44,578 bases of DNA, taken from the NCBI GenBank assembly GCA_022825725.1, contig JAJDWE010000011.1:1-44578 (forward strand), written 5' to 3'. Within the stretch, counting starts at the first letter, position 1, and each line of letters opens with the position of its first letter. The position numbers and the translations under genes were made by a program. The notes beneath the pieces are model-generated. The model was not told the DNA's origin. It saw nothing but the letters and a program-made list of their open reading frames with translations, and did not search any database. The DNA is from Gemmatimonadota bacterium (GTDB taxonomy: Bacteria; Gemmatimonadota; Gemmatimonadetes; Palauibacterales; Palauibacteraceae). Positions 1-8,239 of this stretch are shown piece after piece.

Positions 1-64
1 CGAACTTCGCCGCGTGCGGGTTCGGGGTCCCCTCAACCGTGATCTGGATGTCGGAGTCTGTCAT
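1..64 (-). CDS. Nfu/NifU-type Fe-S scaffold protein, N-terminal end only
   Basis: Reading the minus strand from the ATG at 64-62 gives 21 codons that run off the window edge. They include TVEGTPNPHAAKF, which matches the start of the Nfu N-terminal domain (the family signature is close to TPNPNALKF). Proteins of this family carry and hand over iron-sulfur clusters in the cytosol. Only the first residues are visible, so the C-terminal CxxC cluster-binding domain cannot be checked. The gene is divergent from the PIG-L gene at 197, sharing a 132-base intergenic region. No clear ribosome-binding site is seen. A protein with only the Nfu N-terminal domain is an alternative. Confidence 0.6.
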   Translation of the reverse strand, partial: MTDSDIQITVEGTPNPHAAKF

Positions 65-125
65 CGGGTCCGGAGTTGGCGGCTGTGGAACGATCCGTCT
101 GAGTATCGGCGGGCTGGGCTCGCTC

Positions 126-140
126 GCAAGGCCTCCTTGC
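126..140. other. Perfect 6-bp hairpin in divergent intergenic region
   Basis: GCAAGG (126-131), loop CCT, CCTTGC (135-140). It sits between the divergent nfu-like and PIG-L genes, so it could be an operator or a 5' leader hairpin. There is no U-tract on either side. The rest of 65-196 shows no recognisable element. Confidence 0.3.
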
Positions 141-196
141 CCGGACTTTCGCCTGCGGGCACGATGCGAATGCGGAACCACCGACCTGGATGATCC

Positions 197-2965
197 ATGA
201 TCGCTCACAGGCAGTGCGGACTCGGCGCCGTCCTTCCGCTTGCGGTTGTGGCGACTCTCGCGAGGGCCACGGCGGCGGTCGGGCAAGCGGGCCCCGCCGT
301 CCGGGGGCCGGATCGCGTCCTCGCCTTCCCCGCCCCGGTCGGAGAGGAACGGCTGGATGTGGACCGCGGGGCGATGGGGGCCTGGCATCAGATCCGCAAA
401 CTCGCCACGACCGCGAGTTTGCTCCACGTCACCGCGCACCCCGACGATGAACACGCCGGCATGCTCACGCTGGCCAGCCGCGGGTGGGGCGCCCGGACGG
501 CTCTCCTCAGCCTCAACCGAGGGGAGGCCGGCGCGAACGCGATCGGCCCGGAACTCTTCGACGCCCTCGGGTTGATCCGAACGCGCGAACTCGTGCTCTC
601 CGGGCGGTACTACGGCCTGGACGACCTCTACTTCACGAGGGCGGTCGATTACGGCTACTCGAAGTCGGTGGACGAAGCCTTCCGAAGCTGGGACCGCGAG
701 GCCGTGCTCGAGGATATGGTCCGCGTCATCCGCCTCAACCGCCCGCTCGTCGTCGTGAGCCGCTTTCACGGGTCGGCGCGCGACGGGCACGGCCACCACC
801 ACGCGGCGGGGCTGCTGACCCCGGAGGCCGTTGCGGCGGCCGCGGACCCGACGCGCTTTCCGCGCCAGATCGCCGAGGAGGGACTCCGGCCGTGGCGGGT
901 TCTCCGCACCTTCCGCGGGGGGCTTCGCGTCGACGAGCCGCACGATGTGGAGGTGAATGCGACCGGGATGAGCCCGTGGCTCGGCGACACGTACCAGCGG
1001 TGGGCCAGCCGGGGGCTCGGCCTCCAGCGCTCCCAGACGGCGGGGCGCGTGCGGACGGGCGGCGGCCGCTATCTCTACGGACGCCTCGACGCGACCGGCG
1101 AAGGGGCGGAGGCGGCGACGGGCGTCGAGGGTTCGTTCTTCGCGGGACTCGACACGACGCTGAGGGGACTCCCCCCGCTCCTGGGCGAGGCGGCCTCGCC
1201 CGAGGCGGATTCGCTGCTCGCCGAACTCGACCGCCTCGTCGGCGCCGTGGTGGCGGCTTTCGACTTCCGCGCCCCGGAGCGCGCCGTGGCCGACCTCGCT
1301 CGCGGGCTGGGGTGGATCCGGGCGGCGGTCGCCGCGCTCCCGGGCGCCCCGGAGACGCGGTTTCACCTCTCGCTGAAGGAACGGCAGTTCGAGGAAGCCA
1401 TTCTGGCGGCGAGCGGGACGACCGTGTCCGCGGAACTCGCGGGCGGCCCGGCCGGCCGGGGCGACGCCGTCCTGACGCCAGGCCAGCCCGCCGCGATCCG
1501 CCTCCGGGTCGAGCCGCCGGAATCCGCGGAGGGCGACGGGCTAACGACCTGGATCGAGAGCCGCGGCGGCGAGACGCTGGCGTCGTCAAGCGGGGGCACC
1601 CGGCTGCCGGACGGCTCGGCGGCGCCGCTCGAGGTCCTGGTTCCGGCCACGCCCGCTGCACCGTACTTCGGACGCGGAGACGTGTCGGAGAACCACTACC
1701 AGGTATCCGACTCGGCAGACCTTCACCTCCCGTGGCGGCGGCCAGCGCTGGAAGCCGGTGTCGAACGCTCCATCGGAGGGCAGACCATCGCGTACACGGT
1801 TCCGGTGACGGCCGCGGTCTCGCGTCTGCCCTACGGCTCCGTGACGCGGAGGGTGGAGACGCTGCCGGCTCTCTCCGTGTCGCTGGCGCCGGGCGTGGGC
1901 ATCGTGCCCGTCGACGGCGTGGGTGGCGACATCGACCCGCCCGGGGAACCCGCCGCGGCGCGCATGGAGGTGCGTGCGCGGGTCGTGGCGAACGCAGCGC
2001 CGCTCTCCGCCACCGTTCGTCTCGAGCTTCCGGAGGGGTGGACGACGGTCCCCGGCACTCCCGCCACCGTGGAGCACGACTTCCGCGGTCCGGGCGAGGT
2101 CGTGGACGCGGCGTTCCTCATCGCACCTCCAGCCGGATGGCGAGGCGAGGCGGAGATCGCGGCGGTGGCCCGCGCGCGGGGGACGGACCATCGGCGCGGC
2201 TACGCGACGATCGAGCACCGGGATCTGCCGCTTGCGCGGCTCTGGCGCCCCGCGCGGACCACGGTGCGGTCCGTGGGCGTCGCCCGACTCGATGGCGTCC
2301 GGGTCGGGTACGTGATGGGGGTCGGCGATGAAGTCCCGGCCGGGATCGAGGCGCTCGGCGCCACGGTCGAACTCCTGGACGAAGCGGCCCTCGCGGAGTT
2401 GGATCCGGCCGCCGGCGGCGACGAGGCGGGATTCCACGCGATCGTCGTGGGCACGCGTGCCTACGCCGTGCGCGAAGATCTCGTCGAGTACAACCCGCGT
2501 CTCCTGGAGTACGCCCGCCGAGGCGGGCACCTCATCGTCCTCTACCAGACACAGGAGTACGTGCCGTCGGCGATGGCGCCGTATCCGGCCTCCCTCCCCC
2601 GTGGAGCGGAAGAAGTGTCGGAGGAGGACGCACCCGTCCGCCTGCTCCGGCCCGACCACCCCTTGATGGCCGCGCCCAACCGGATCGCCGAAGCGGATTT
2701 CGACGGGTGGATCGAGCAGCGCGGCTCCAAGTTCTTCTCCGACTGGGATCCGGCGTACACGCCGCTCGTGGAGACGCACGACACCGGCCAGGCTCCGCAG
2801 GAGGGCGTCTGGCTCACCGCCCCGGTGGGCGAGGGGCGCTACACCTACCTCGCGCTCGCCCTCCACCGGCAACTGCCCTACGGAGTGCCGGGCGCCTACC
2901 GCATCCTCTCCAACGTCCTCGCGCCTCGCGGGGCATCGGCGCCCGCGCCGGACGGAGACCGCTGA
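197..2965 (+). CDS. Secreted PIG-L family deacetylase, multidomain (922 aa)
   Basis: The N-terminus (residues 1-30) is hydrophobic and Ala-rich, consistent with a signal peptide, so the enzyme probably acts in the periplasm or outside the cell. Residues 75-210 are a PIG-L (LmbE-like) N-deacetylase domain, with the zinc-binding AHPDDE at 80-85 and HGHHHAAG at 198-205. The family removes acetyl groups from GlcNAc-type sugars. It is much longer than the usual 230-300 aa. The middle (about 430-680) looks like beta-rich accessory domains, and the last 220 residues resemble a ThuA/type 1 glutamine-amidotransferase-like fold (inferred by eye). The stop lies 3 bases before the symporter start, so the genes are probably co-transcribed. 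The natural substrate is unknown; the transporter and GH4 enzyme downstream suggest a glycoconjugate. Confidence 0.85.
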   Translation: MIAHRQCGLGAVLPLAVVATLARATAAVGQAGPAVRGPDRVLAFPAPVGEERLDVDRGAMGAWHQIRKLATTASLLHVTAHPDDEHAGMLTLASRGWGARTALLSLNRGEAGANAIGPELFDALGLIRTRELVLSGRYYGLDDLYFTRAVDYGYSKSVDEAFRSWDREAVLEDMVRVIRLNRPLVVVSRFHGSARDGHGHHHAAGLLTPEAVAAAADPTRFPRQIAEEGLRPWRVLRTFRGGLRVDEPHDVEVNATGMSPWLGDTYQRWASRGLGLQRSQTAGRVRTGGGRYLYGRLDATGEGAEAATGVEGSFFAGLDTTLRGLPPLLGEAASPEADSLLAELDRLVGAVVAAFDFRAPERAVADLARGLGWIRAAVAALPGAPETRFHLSLKERQFEEAILAASGTTVSAELAGGPAGRGDAVLTPGQPAAIRLRVEPPESAEGDGLTTWIESRGGETLASSSGGTRLPDGSAAPLEVLVPATPAAPYFGRGDVSENHYQVSDSADLHLPWRRPALEAGVERSIGGQTIAYTVPVTAAVSRLPYGSVTRRVETLPALSVSLAPGVGIVPVDGVGGDIDPPGEPAAARMEVRARVVANAAPLSATVRLELPEGWTTVPGTPATVEHDFRGPGEVVDAAFLIAPPAGWRGEAEIAAVARARGTDHRRGYATIEHRDLPLARLWRPARTTVRSVGVARLDGVRVGYVMGVGDEVPAGIEALGATVELLDEAALAELDPAAGGDEAGFHAIVVGTRAYAVREDLVEYNPRLLEYARRGGHLIVLYQTQEYVPSAMAPYPASLPRGAEEVSEEDAPVRLLRPDHPLMAAPNRIAEADFDGWIEQRGSKFFSDWDPAYTPLVETHDTGQAPQEGVWLTAPVGEGRYTYLALALHRQLPYGVPGAYRILSNVLAPRGASAPAPDGDR

Positions 2966-2968
2966 CGG

Positions 2969-4780
2969 GTGGCGCTGACCACGCTCGACTGGATCGTCGT
3001 CTGCATCTACGGCTCGATCGTCCTCGCCATCGGGTTCGGTTTCGCCAGGCGGGCAAGCGGCAGCGTCGAGGACTACTTCATCGCGGGCCGCTCGCTTCCC
3101 TGGTGGCTCGCGGGCACGTCCATCGCGGCCACGTGGTTCGCGACCGACGCCCCGCTCGCGACGGCCGCCCTCGTGCGCCGGCAGGGCGTGTACGGCAACT
3201 GGCTCTGGTGGTACGAGGCGGCGGGGATCCTCATGCTGACCTTCTTCTACGCGCGCCTGTGGCGGCGGGCGGGCGTCCTCACGGACGCGGAGGTCATCGA
3301 GATCCGCTACGGCGGGGCTCCGGCCCAGGCGCTGCGGGGCTTCTCGGCGGTCTACCAGGGCCTCCTCAAGAACGCCGTCGTCATGGGCTGGGTCATGCTG
3401 GCGATGGTGAAGTTCAGCCGGGTGCTCCTCGGGTGGGACCCCGCCCTGACCCTCGCCGTCTGCGTCGGACTCGCGCTGGCCTACACGGTCGCGTCGGGAC
3501 TCTGGGGCGTCGTCGTCACCGACCTCCTCCAGTTCGTCGCCGGCATGCTCGGGGCGATGACGCTGGCGGGGATCGTGCTCACGCGGTTCGGCGGTCCGGC
3601 GGCGATGGCGGAGGCCGTGCGCGAGGTGCCGGAGGCGCCGCCGGGGGCGCTCGACCTCGTGCCGTCCGCCGCGACCGCGTCCTCGCTCGAGATCGTCTCC
3701 TTCCTGTGCCTCATCGGCATCCTCTGGCTGCGGAGCGGGCAGGGCGACGGCTACGTGGCCCAGCGCCTGTTCGCGACGCGGGACGAGCGGCAGGCCGTGA
3801 AGGCCTCGCTCTGGTTCGCCTTCGCGGGAACGGTGCTCCTCACCTGGCCCTGGATCGTGGTGGGACTCGGGTCGCTCCTCGTCTTCCCGCCGACGGCCAT
3901 GGATCCGGCGCTCGCCGCCGACCCCGAACTCGCCTATCCGATGATGATCCGGGAACTCATGCCGGCCGGGCTCAGGGGGCTGATGGTCGCCACCTTCCTG
4001 GCCGCGTTCATGAGCACGATGGACACGCACCTCTGTTGGGGGGCGTCGTACATGGTGAACGATGTCTACCGCCGCTTTCTGAGGAAGGACCGCTCCGAGC
4101 GGCACTACGTGGCGGCGTCGCGGGTCATGGTCGTGCTGCTCGCGGTGGTCGCGGCGGGCGTGGCCTGGCAGATGGAGTCGATCCAGAGGGGGTGGATCTA
4201 CATCATCGAACTCACGGCCGGGGTCGCGCTCGTCTGGCTCCTGCGCTGGTACTGGTGGCGAGTGAACGCGTGGGCCGAGATCGCCGCCATGGCCGGTTCC
4301 GTGCTCCTGGCGAACGGGCGCGTCCTGGTCGGCGCGCTCGAGCCGGTGCTGCCGGCCGCGGCGGTCGGGGCGGCCGACGGATTCTACGCGCCGGAGATGG
4401 ACCTCATCCGCGGGGTGATCATCCTCGTCGCCTGCACCGCGCTATGGCTCGCCGTCGTGCTCGCGACCCGGCCCGAGTCGGACGAAGTGCTGGACCGCTT
4501 CTACCGGCGGGTGCACCCGGGCGGCTGGTGGGACCATGTGGCGGAGCGCACCGGCGTCCGCTCGACCGACCCGCCCGCGAGCCGCATGTGGCCGGGCTTC
4601 CTGCTCGGCGCGCTCTTCGTTTACGCGAGCCTCCTCGGCGTCGGGCACCTGCTCACGGGCCGGGCCGGCGTGGGCTTGCTCCTGGTCGCCGTGTCGCTGG
4701 TCGCGGGCGCGATGACCGTCCGGATCGCACACGAGGACACTGCATCCGGCACCGCCGGGACCACAGGGGCCGCGCCATGA
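2969..4780 (+). CDS. Sodium:solute symporter family transporter (603 aa)
   Basis: Starts with GTG at 2969, three bases after the PIG-L stop. The protein has about 13 hydrophobic segments. Its first helix (LDWIVVCIYGSIVLAIGFG) is followed by EDYFIAGRSLPWWLAGTSIA, the classic N-terminal signature of the SSS/SGLT family. This family imports sugars, amino acids, nucleosides or sialic acid with sodium across the inner membrane. The substrate cannot be read from sequence; position between a deacetylase and a GH4 glycosidase favours a sugar or glycoside. The stop overlaps the next start (ATGA at 4777-4780), indicating translational coupling to the GH4 gene. Confidence 0.9.
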   Translation: MALTTLDWIVVCIYGSIVLAIGFGFARRASGSVEDYFIAGRSLPWWLAGTSIAATWFATDAPLATAALVRRQGVYGNWLWWYEAAGILMLTFFYARLWRRAGVLTDAEVIEIRYGGAPAQALRGFSAVYQGLLKNAVVMGWVMLAMVKFSRVLLGWDPALTLAVCVGLALAYTVASGLWGVVVTDLLQFVAGMLGAMTLAGIVLTRFGGPAAMAEAVREVPEAPPGALDLVPSAATASSLEIVSFLCLIGILWLRSGQGDGYVAQRLFATRDERQAVKASLWFAFAGTVLLTWPWIVVGLGSLLVFPPTAMDPALAADPELAYPMMIRELMPAGLRGLMVATFLAAFMSTMDTHLCWGASYMVNDVYRRFLRKDRSERHYVAASRVMVVLLAVVAAGVAWQMESIQRGWIYIIELTAGVALVWLLRWYWWRVNAWAEIAAMAGSVLLANGRVLVGALEPVLPAAAVGAADGFYAPEMDLIRGVIILVACTALWLAVVLATRPESDEVLDRFYRRVHPGGWWDHVAERTGVRSTDPPASRMWPGFLLGALFVYASLLGVGHLLTGRAGVGLLLVAVSLVAGAMTVRIAHEDTASGTAGTTGAAP

Positions 4781-6195
4781 CCGACAGCATCAAGGTCGTT
4801 CTGGTCGGGGCGGGCAGCCGCGAGTTCGGTCCGGCCTCGATACGCGACGTGCTCCTGAGCGACGCTCTCTGCGATCGGCAGTTGAGCCTGGTGCTCGTCG
4901 ACATCGACCCCTCGGAACTCCCCCGCACGCAGGCGTACGCGGAGGCGGTGGCGGAGCGGCTGGGCCGGCGGGTGGCCGTGTCCGCGACGACGGATCTCGA
5001 AGCGGCGCTCCCCGGCGCCGGCGCGGTGGTCCTCGCCATTGAAATCAACCGCTACTTCTACTGGGCCCAGGATTTCCATGTCCCCCGCATGTTCGGCTCC
5101 TCCCAGATCTACGGGGAGAACGGCGGCCCGGGCGGCCTCTTCCACGCCCTCCGCAACATGGGTCCCGCGGTCGAGTTGGCGCGGGCGATGGAGGTTCACT
5201 GTCCCGAGGCGTGGCTCGTCAACTACACGAACCCGCTCACGAAGCTGTGCGAAGCCCAGAGCCGGCTCTCGTCCGTGCGAGTCGTCGGGCTCTGCCACGG
5301 CGTCTTCCACGGGACGGAACAGATGGCGCGCCTTCTGGAACTGCCGGTGGAGCGCCTCGACGCCCGGGCGAGCGGGCTCAACCACTTCAGCTGGTTCGAG
5401 TCCGTGCGCGACCGCGAGACCGGCGAGGATCTCTACCCGAGGCTGCGGCAGCGCGAGCGGGAGGCGCACTGGCTCCACGACTGGGACGAGATCGCGCTGA
5501 GCCGGATCCTCTTCCGGGTCTTCGGCCGGTATCCCAGCCCCGGCGCGAACCACATCGGCGAGTACCTGGGCTGGGCGCGCGAATTCCTCGGCAGCAGCCT
5601 CCTCCAGTTCTTCCACGACCCCGTGCACGGAACCCCGTGGGAAACGGGGGAGACGCCCACCTGGCTCTACAACCTCGGCGAGAATCCCACCGACGTGCCC
5701 GCCTTTCCGGAGTCCCCGCTACAGCGGGTGAGAGACGACGGCGAAGGGAGCGGTGAGGGGACCGGCGACGGGGCCGGCGGAGAGGGCGAGGTCGGAGCGG
5801 CCGGCGAACTGATGCCGTCCGGCGAGTTGGCGGTCCCGCTTCTCGAGGGCGTGCTGTGCGGCGTCGACACCCACCTCGACGCGGTGAACGTCCCGAACGA
5901 CGGTTACGTGCCCGGCCTGCCCGACGGCGCCGTCGTGGAAGTCCCGGCCCGCGCCGACGCGAACGGGCTGCACCCCGCCGTCATGGAACCACTTCCCGAG
6001 GGGATCCTGGGACTGCTCCGGACCCAGACGTCGATCAACCGCCTCCTCGTCGACGCCTTCGCGGACGGCTCCCGCGGGACGCTGCTCCAGGCGCTCCTTC
6101 TCGATCCCACGACGGACTCCTACCGCGCCGCGGTCCACACCATCAACGAGATGTTCCGGCTCCAGGGGGAAGTGCTGCCCGAGATGGAGTGGTAG
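4777..6195 (+). CDS. Glycoside hydrolase family 4 enzyme (472 aa)
   Basis: GH4 enzymes are cytosolic and cleave alpha- or beta-glycosides by NAD+- and Mn2+-dependent redox elimination. Visible marks are the Rossmann nucleotide-binding start VVLVGAGSREFGP, NYTNPLTKLCEA near residue 150, and the metal-binding Cys and His in GLCHG (C173) and NHFSW (H203). The start overlaps the symporter stop by four bases. Residues about 318-345, just after the ESPLQRV segment, form a Gly/Glu/Asp-rich low-complexity insert that is not part of the usual fold. Alpha-galactosidase, alpha-glucosidase and alpha-glucuronidase activities all occur in this family; which applies here is not resolved. Confidence 0.85.
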   Translation: MTDSIKVVLVGAGSREFGPASIRDVLLSDALCDRQLSLVLVDIDPSELPRTQAYAEAVAERLGRRVAVSATTDLEAALPGAGAVVLAIEINRYFYWAQDFHVPRMFGSSQIYGENGGPGGLFHALRNMGPAVELARAMEVHCPEAWLVNYTNPLTKLCEAQSRLSSVRVVGLCHGVFHGTEQMARLLELPVERLDARASGLNHFSWFESVRDRETGEDLYPRLRQREREAHWLHDWDEIALSRILFRVFGRYPSPGANHIGEYLGWAREFLGSSLLQFFHDPVHGTPWETGETPTWLYNLGENPTDVPAFPESPLQRVRDDGEGSGEGTGDGAGGEGEVGAAGELMPSGELAVPLLEGVLCGVDTHLDAVNVPNDGYVPGLPDGAVVEVPARADANGLHPAVMEPLPEGILGLLRTQTSINRLLVDAFADGSRGTLLQALLLDPTTDSYRAAVHTINEMFRLQGEVLPEMEW

Positions 6196-6222
6196 CGTCC
6201 GGGTTGTCGGGGTCGACCCCTT

Positions 6223-6471
6223 CTACCAATTGTAGGTTGTCCACGCGCCGCAGTCGGTCGCCGGGCATGCGAGTCGCACCCGGAACGGCGAGTCGTCGGA
6301 ACGGGGCGCCCGGTGTTGCTCGACGCAGCGCACCATGCGGGCGTCGCACCGGGGGCAGTCCGGCTCGCCGCCGGGGCCGGCGTGTTTGCGGTCGCGCCGC
6401 TCGAGGGTCTGACCAGCCTCGAAATCGAGAAGCGGCCCCCTCTCCGGGGCCGACGGTGACGGATCATCCAT
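6223..6471 (-). CDS. Small zinc-ribbon-like protein (82 aa)
   Basis: The frame starts at ATG 6471-6469 and ends in TAG at 6223. It encodes two Cys pairs, CPRC near residue 40 and CPATDC near residue 72, separated by a basic segment, as in treble-clef or zinc-ribbon proteins that bind metal and sometimes nucleic acid. The family is not recognised. The start codon overlaps by two bases the divergent start of the aminotransferase at 6470, so one of the two starts may lie further inside its gene. It converges with the GH4 gene across a 27-base gap. The spaced Cys pairs argue for a real gene, but a chance open frame is possible in GC-rich DNA. Confidence 0.5.
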   Translation of the reverse strand: MDDPSPSAPERGPLLDFEAGQTLERRDRKHAGPGGEPDCPRCDARMVRCVEQHRAPRSDDSPFRVRLACPATDCGAWTTYNW

Positions 6472-7699
6472 GGCGAAACACGATATTCCGGCCGAACCGG
6501 GATCGGCCAGCCCGACCGCAGCGGCGGGGACCGGCGTAGCGGAGCCGGCGCTGCCGCTCGACGATCGCATCGACGAGGTGAGGGACCAGTTCCCCATCCT
6601 CTCCCGCAAGGCCTACCTCAACTCCAACTCGCTGGGCGCGCTCTCCCTCCGCTCCGTCGAGGAGCGCCGGCGCTTCGAGGATCTGTGGCACGAGATGGGC
6701 GCGGGCGCCTGGTACGAGATCTGGGTCGCCAAGCTCGAGGAAGTCCGCGCGCTGTTCGGGAAGACCATCGAGGCGGACGGGGACACGATCGCGCTGATGT
6801 CGAGCGTTTCGGCGGCGGTCTCCGTCGTGTGGGGAGCCATCGCGGCCGGCGTCCGGGGCACGGGCCGCAACAGGGTCGTGCTGACGGAACTCGACTTCCC
6901 GACGGTCGGCCATCATTTCCTGTCGCAGCGGGCGAACGGTCTCGACGTGGAGATCGTGCCCAGTCCGGACGGAGTCCACGTCCCCCTCGAATCGATCCGC
7001 GCCGCCGTGGACGAACGCACCGCGCTGCTCGCGACCTCCCACGTCTTCTTCACGAGCGGCAACACGCAGGACGCGGCCGAACTCACTCGCATCGCGCACG
7101 ATGCAGGCACGTTCATACTGCTGGACGCATATCAATCAAATGGACAGCTCGCGATCGACGCGGGCGCTCTGGGCGTGGACTTCCTCGTCGGCGGCGCGCT
7201 CAAGTGGCTCTGCGGCGGGCCGGGCATGGCCTACCTCCATGTGAACCCCTCGGTGCGCCTCGATCCGGTCACGCTCTCGTGGTTCGGTGTTGAAAACCAG
7301 TTTCTTTTCGACATTCGCGATGCGACCCCCCGCGCGGACGCCAGGCGCTTCGAGCTCGGGACCCCCGCCGCGGGCGTCGCGTACACGGCCGCCGGGGGAC
7401 TTTCCATCGTCCTGGAGTACGGGATCTCGGCGATTCAGCGCCGTAACCGGCTACTGGCAAACGACTTGCGGGAGAGGTTGTCGGATCTCGGCTACCGCCT
7501 CCACCAGGCCTCCGATCCGGCGGCGCGATCCGCCCTCGTCCTGGTCGAGCACGAGGAGGACGCGGCCATCGCCGTGCGTCATCTCGCCGCGCGCGACGTA
7601 ATTGTCGACCATCGCGGCCCCCTCGTCCGATTCTCCCCTCATTTCTACAACACGCTCGAGGACAACGAACGCGCCGCGGCGGCGCTGGCAGAGACCTAA
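6470..7699 (+). CDS. Aminotransferase class V, kynureninase-like (409 aa)
   Basis: A fold-type I PLP enzyme. The N-terminal YLNSNSLGALS resembles the NSLG motif of kynureninases; LLDAYQSNG carries the cofactor-contacting Asp; the PLP-binding Lys is K245 in VGGALKWLCGG. Kynureninase-type enzymes cleave kynurenine to anthranilate, and relatives act as cysteine desulfurases or isopenicillin epimerases. No other tryptophan-catabolism gene is nearby, so the exact reaction is uncertain. The first 30 or so residues are Ala/Pro-rich and poorly conserved in appearance, so a downstream start such as the GTG near 6577 is possible; this would also remove the overlap with the divergent zinc-ribbon gene. 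Confidence 0.8.
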   Translation: MAKHDIPAEPGSASPTAAAGTGVAEPALPLDDRIDEVRDQFPILSRKAYLNSNSLGALSLRSVEERRRFEDLWHEMGAGAWYEIWVAKLEEVRALFGKTIEADGDTIALMSSVSAAVSVVWGAIAAGVRGTGRNRVVLTELDFPTVGHHFLSQRANGLDVEIVPSPDGVHVPLESIRAAVDERTALLATSHVFFTSGNTQDAAELTRIAHDAGTFILLDAYQSNGQLAIDAGALGVDFLVGGALKWLCGGPGMAYLHVNPSVRLDPVTLSWFGVENQFLFDIRDATPRADARRFELGTPAAGVAYTAAGGLSIVLEYGISAIQRRNRLLANDLRERLSDLGYRLHQASDPAARSALVLVEHEEDAAIAVRHLAARDVIVDHRGPLVRFSPHFYNTLEDNERAAAALAET

Positions 7700-7723
7700 G
7701 GGTAAAGCGATACGGTAAAGGAC

Positions 7724-7747
7724 ATGCGGCCGGGACCGGCCGTGCAT
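7724..7747 (+). terminator. GC-rich hairpin after the class V aminotransferase
   Basis: ATGC-GGCC (7724-7731) pairs with GGCC-GT-GCAT (7738-7747) around GGGACC, with a two-base bulge. It lies 25 bases after the aminotransferase stop and before the ribosome-binding site of the next gene. It is followed by only TT, so intrinsic termination would be weak; it may instead be a leader hairpin of the next gene. Confidence 0.3.
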
Positions 7748-7777
7748 TTGGCCCGTAGCTGAGAAAGGGAGGAACCG

Positions 7778-8170
7778 ATGGAAGACCTCACTCGGGCAGT
7801 GGAAGTGTTCGTGTCGATCAACCTCATCGCCCTGGGGGTATCCTACGTCCTGCGTCCGGCGGACTGGAGGGCGTTCATCGAGCACCTGCAGTCGAAGGGT
7901 GCGGCCGGCAGCCTGACGGTCGCCTTCCTCGCCATGGGGATCGGATCCTTCATCGTCGCCTTCCATAACGTGTGGGGCGGCGTGCCGACGATCCTCACCG
8001 TCTACGGCTGGCTGGCGCTGGCGAAGGGGGCGGTCTACGCCCTGATGCCCGGGCTCGCGCAGAAGGGGATGGACACGGCGCTGGGGATGGGCGCCGGGCT
8101 GTGGCGCGCCGGCGGAGTGCTGGTCGCGGCGATCGGTGTCATCGTCCTCCAGCACGCCCTGGGGGGCTGA
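7778..8170 (+). CDS. Four-helix membrane protein of unknown function (130 aa)
   Basis: A good Shine-Dalgarno sequence (GGGAGGA) lies 6-7 bases before the ATG. The protein has four hydrophobic segments (about residues 8-25, 45-65, 70-90 and 105-125) with short loops and no obvious catalytic residues. It looks like a small integral inner-membrane protein; no family is recognised with confidence. It follows the aminotransferase by 78 bases with a hairpin between, so it may be transcribed separately. It converges with the hydratase gene at 8240. Confidence 0.65.
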   Translation: MEDLTRAVEVFVSINLIALGVSYVLRPADWRAFIEHLQSKGAAGSLTVAFLAMGIGSFIVAFHNVWGGVPTILTVYGWLALAKGAVYALMPGLAQKGMDTALGMGAGLWRAGGVLVAAIGVIVLQHALGG

Positions 8171-8239
8171 GCAGCGGCCTTCGAGCGGAGGGTGCCCGGC
8201 AGGCCAGCGTGGCGCCGGGCAAGGTCGGCGGGGCCTCCG

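Noticed and set aside
1586-4105. 839-codon minus-strand open frame
   Set aside because: It is antisense to the PIG-L and symporter genes, very rich in Arg, His and Glu, and has no recognisable domain; typical of GC-rich shadow frames.
2707-4776. Upstream extension of the GH4 frame
   Set aside because: It overlaps the symporter in another frame; the ATGA junction and Rossmann start at 4777 define the gene.
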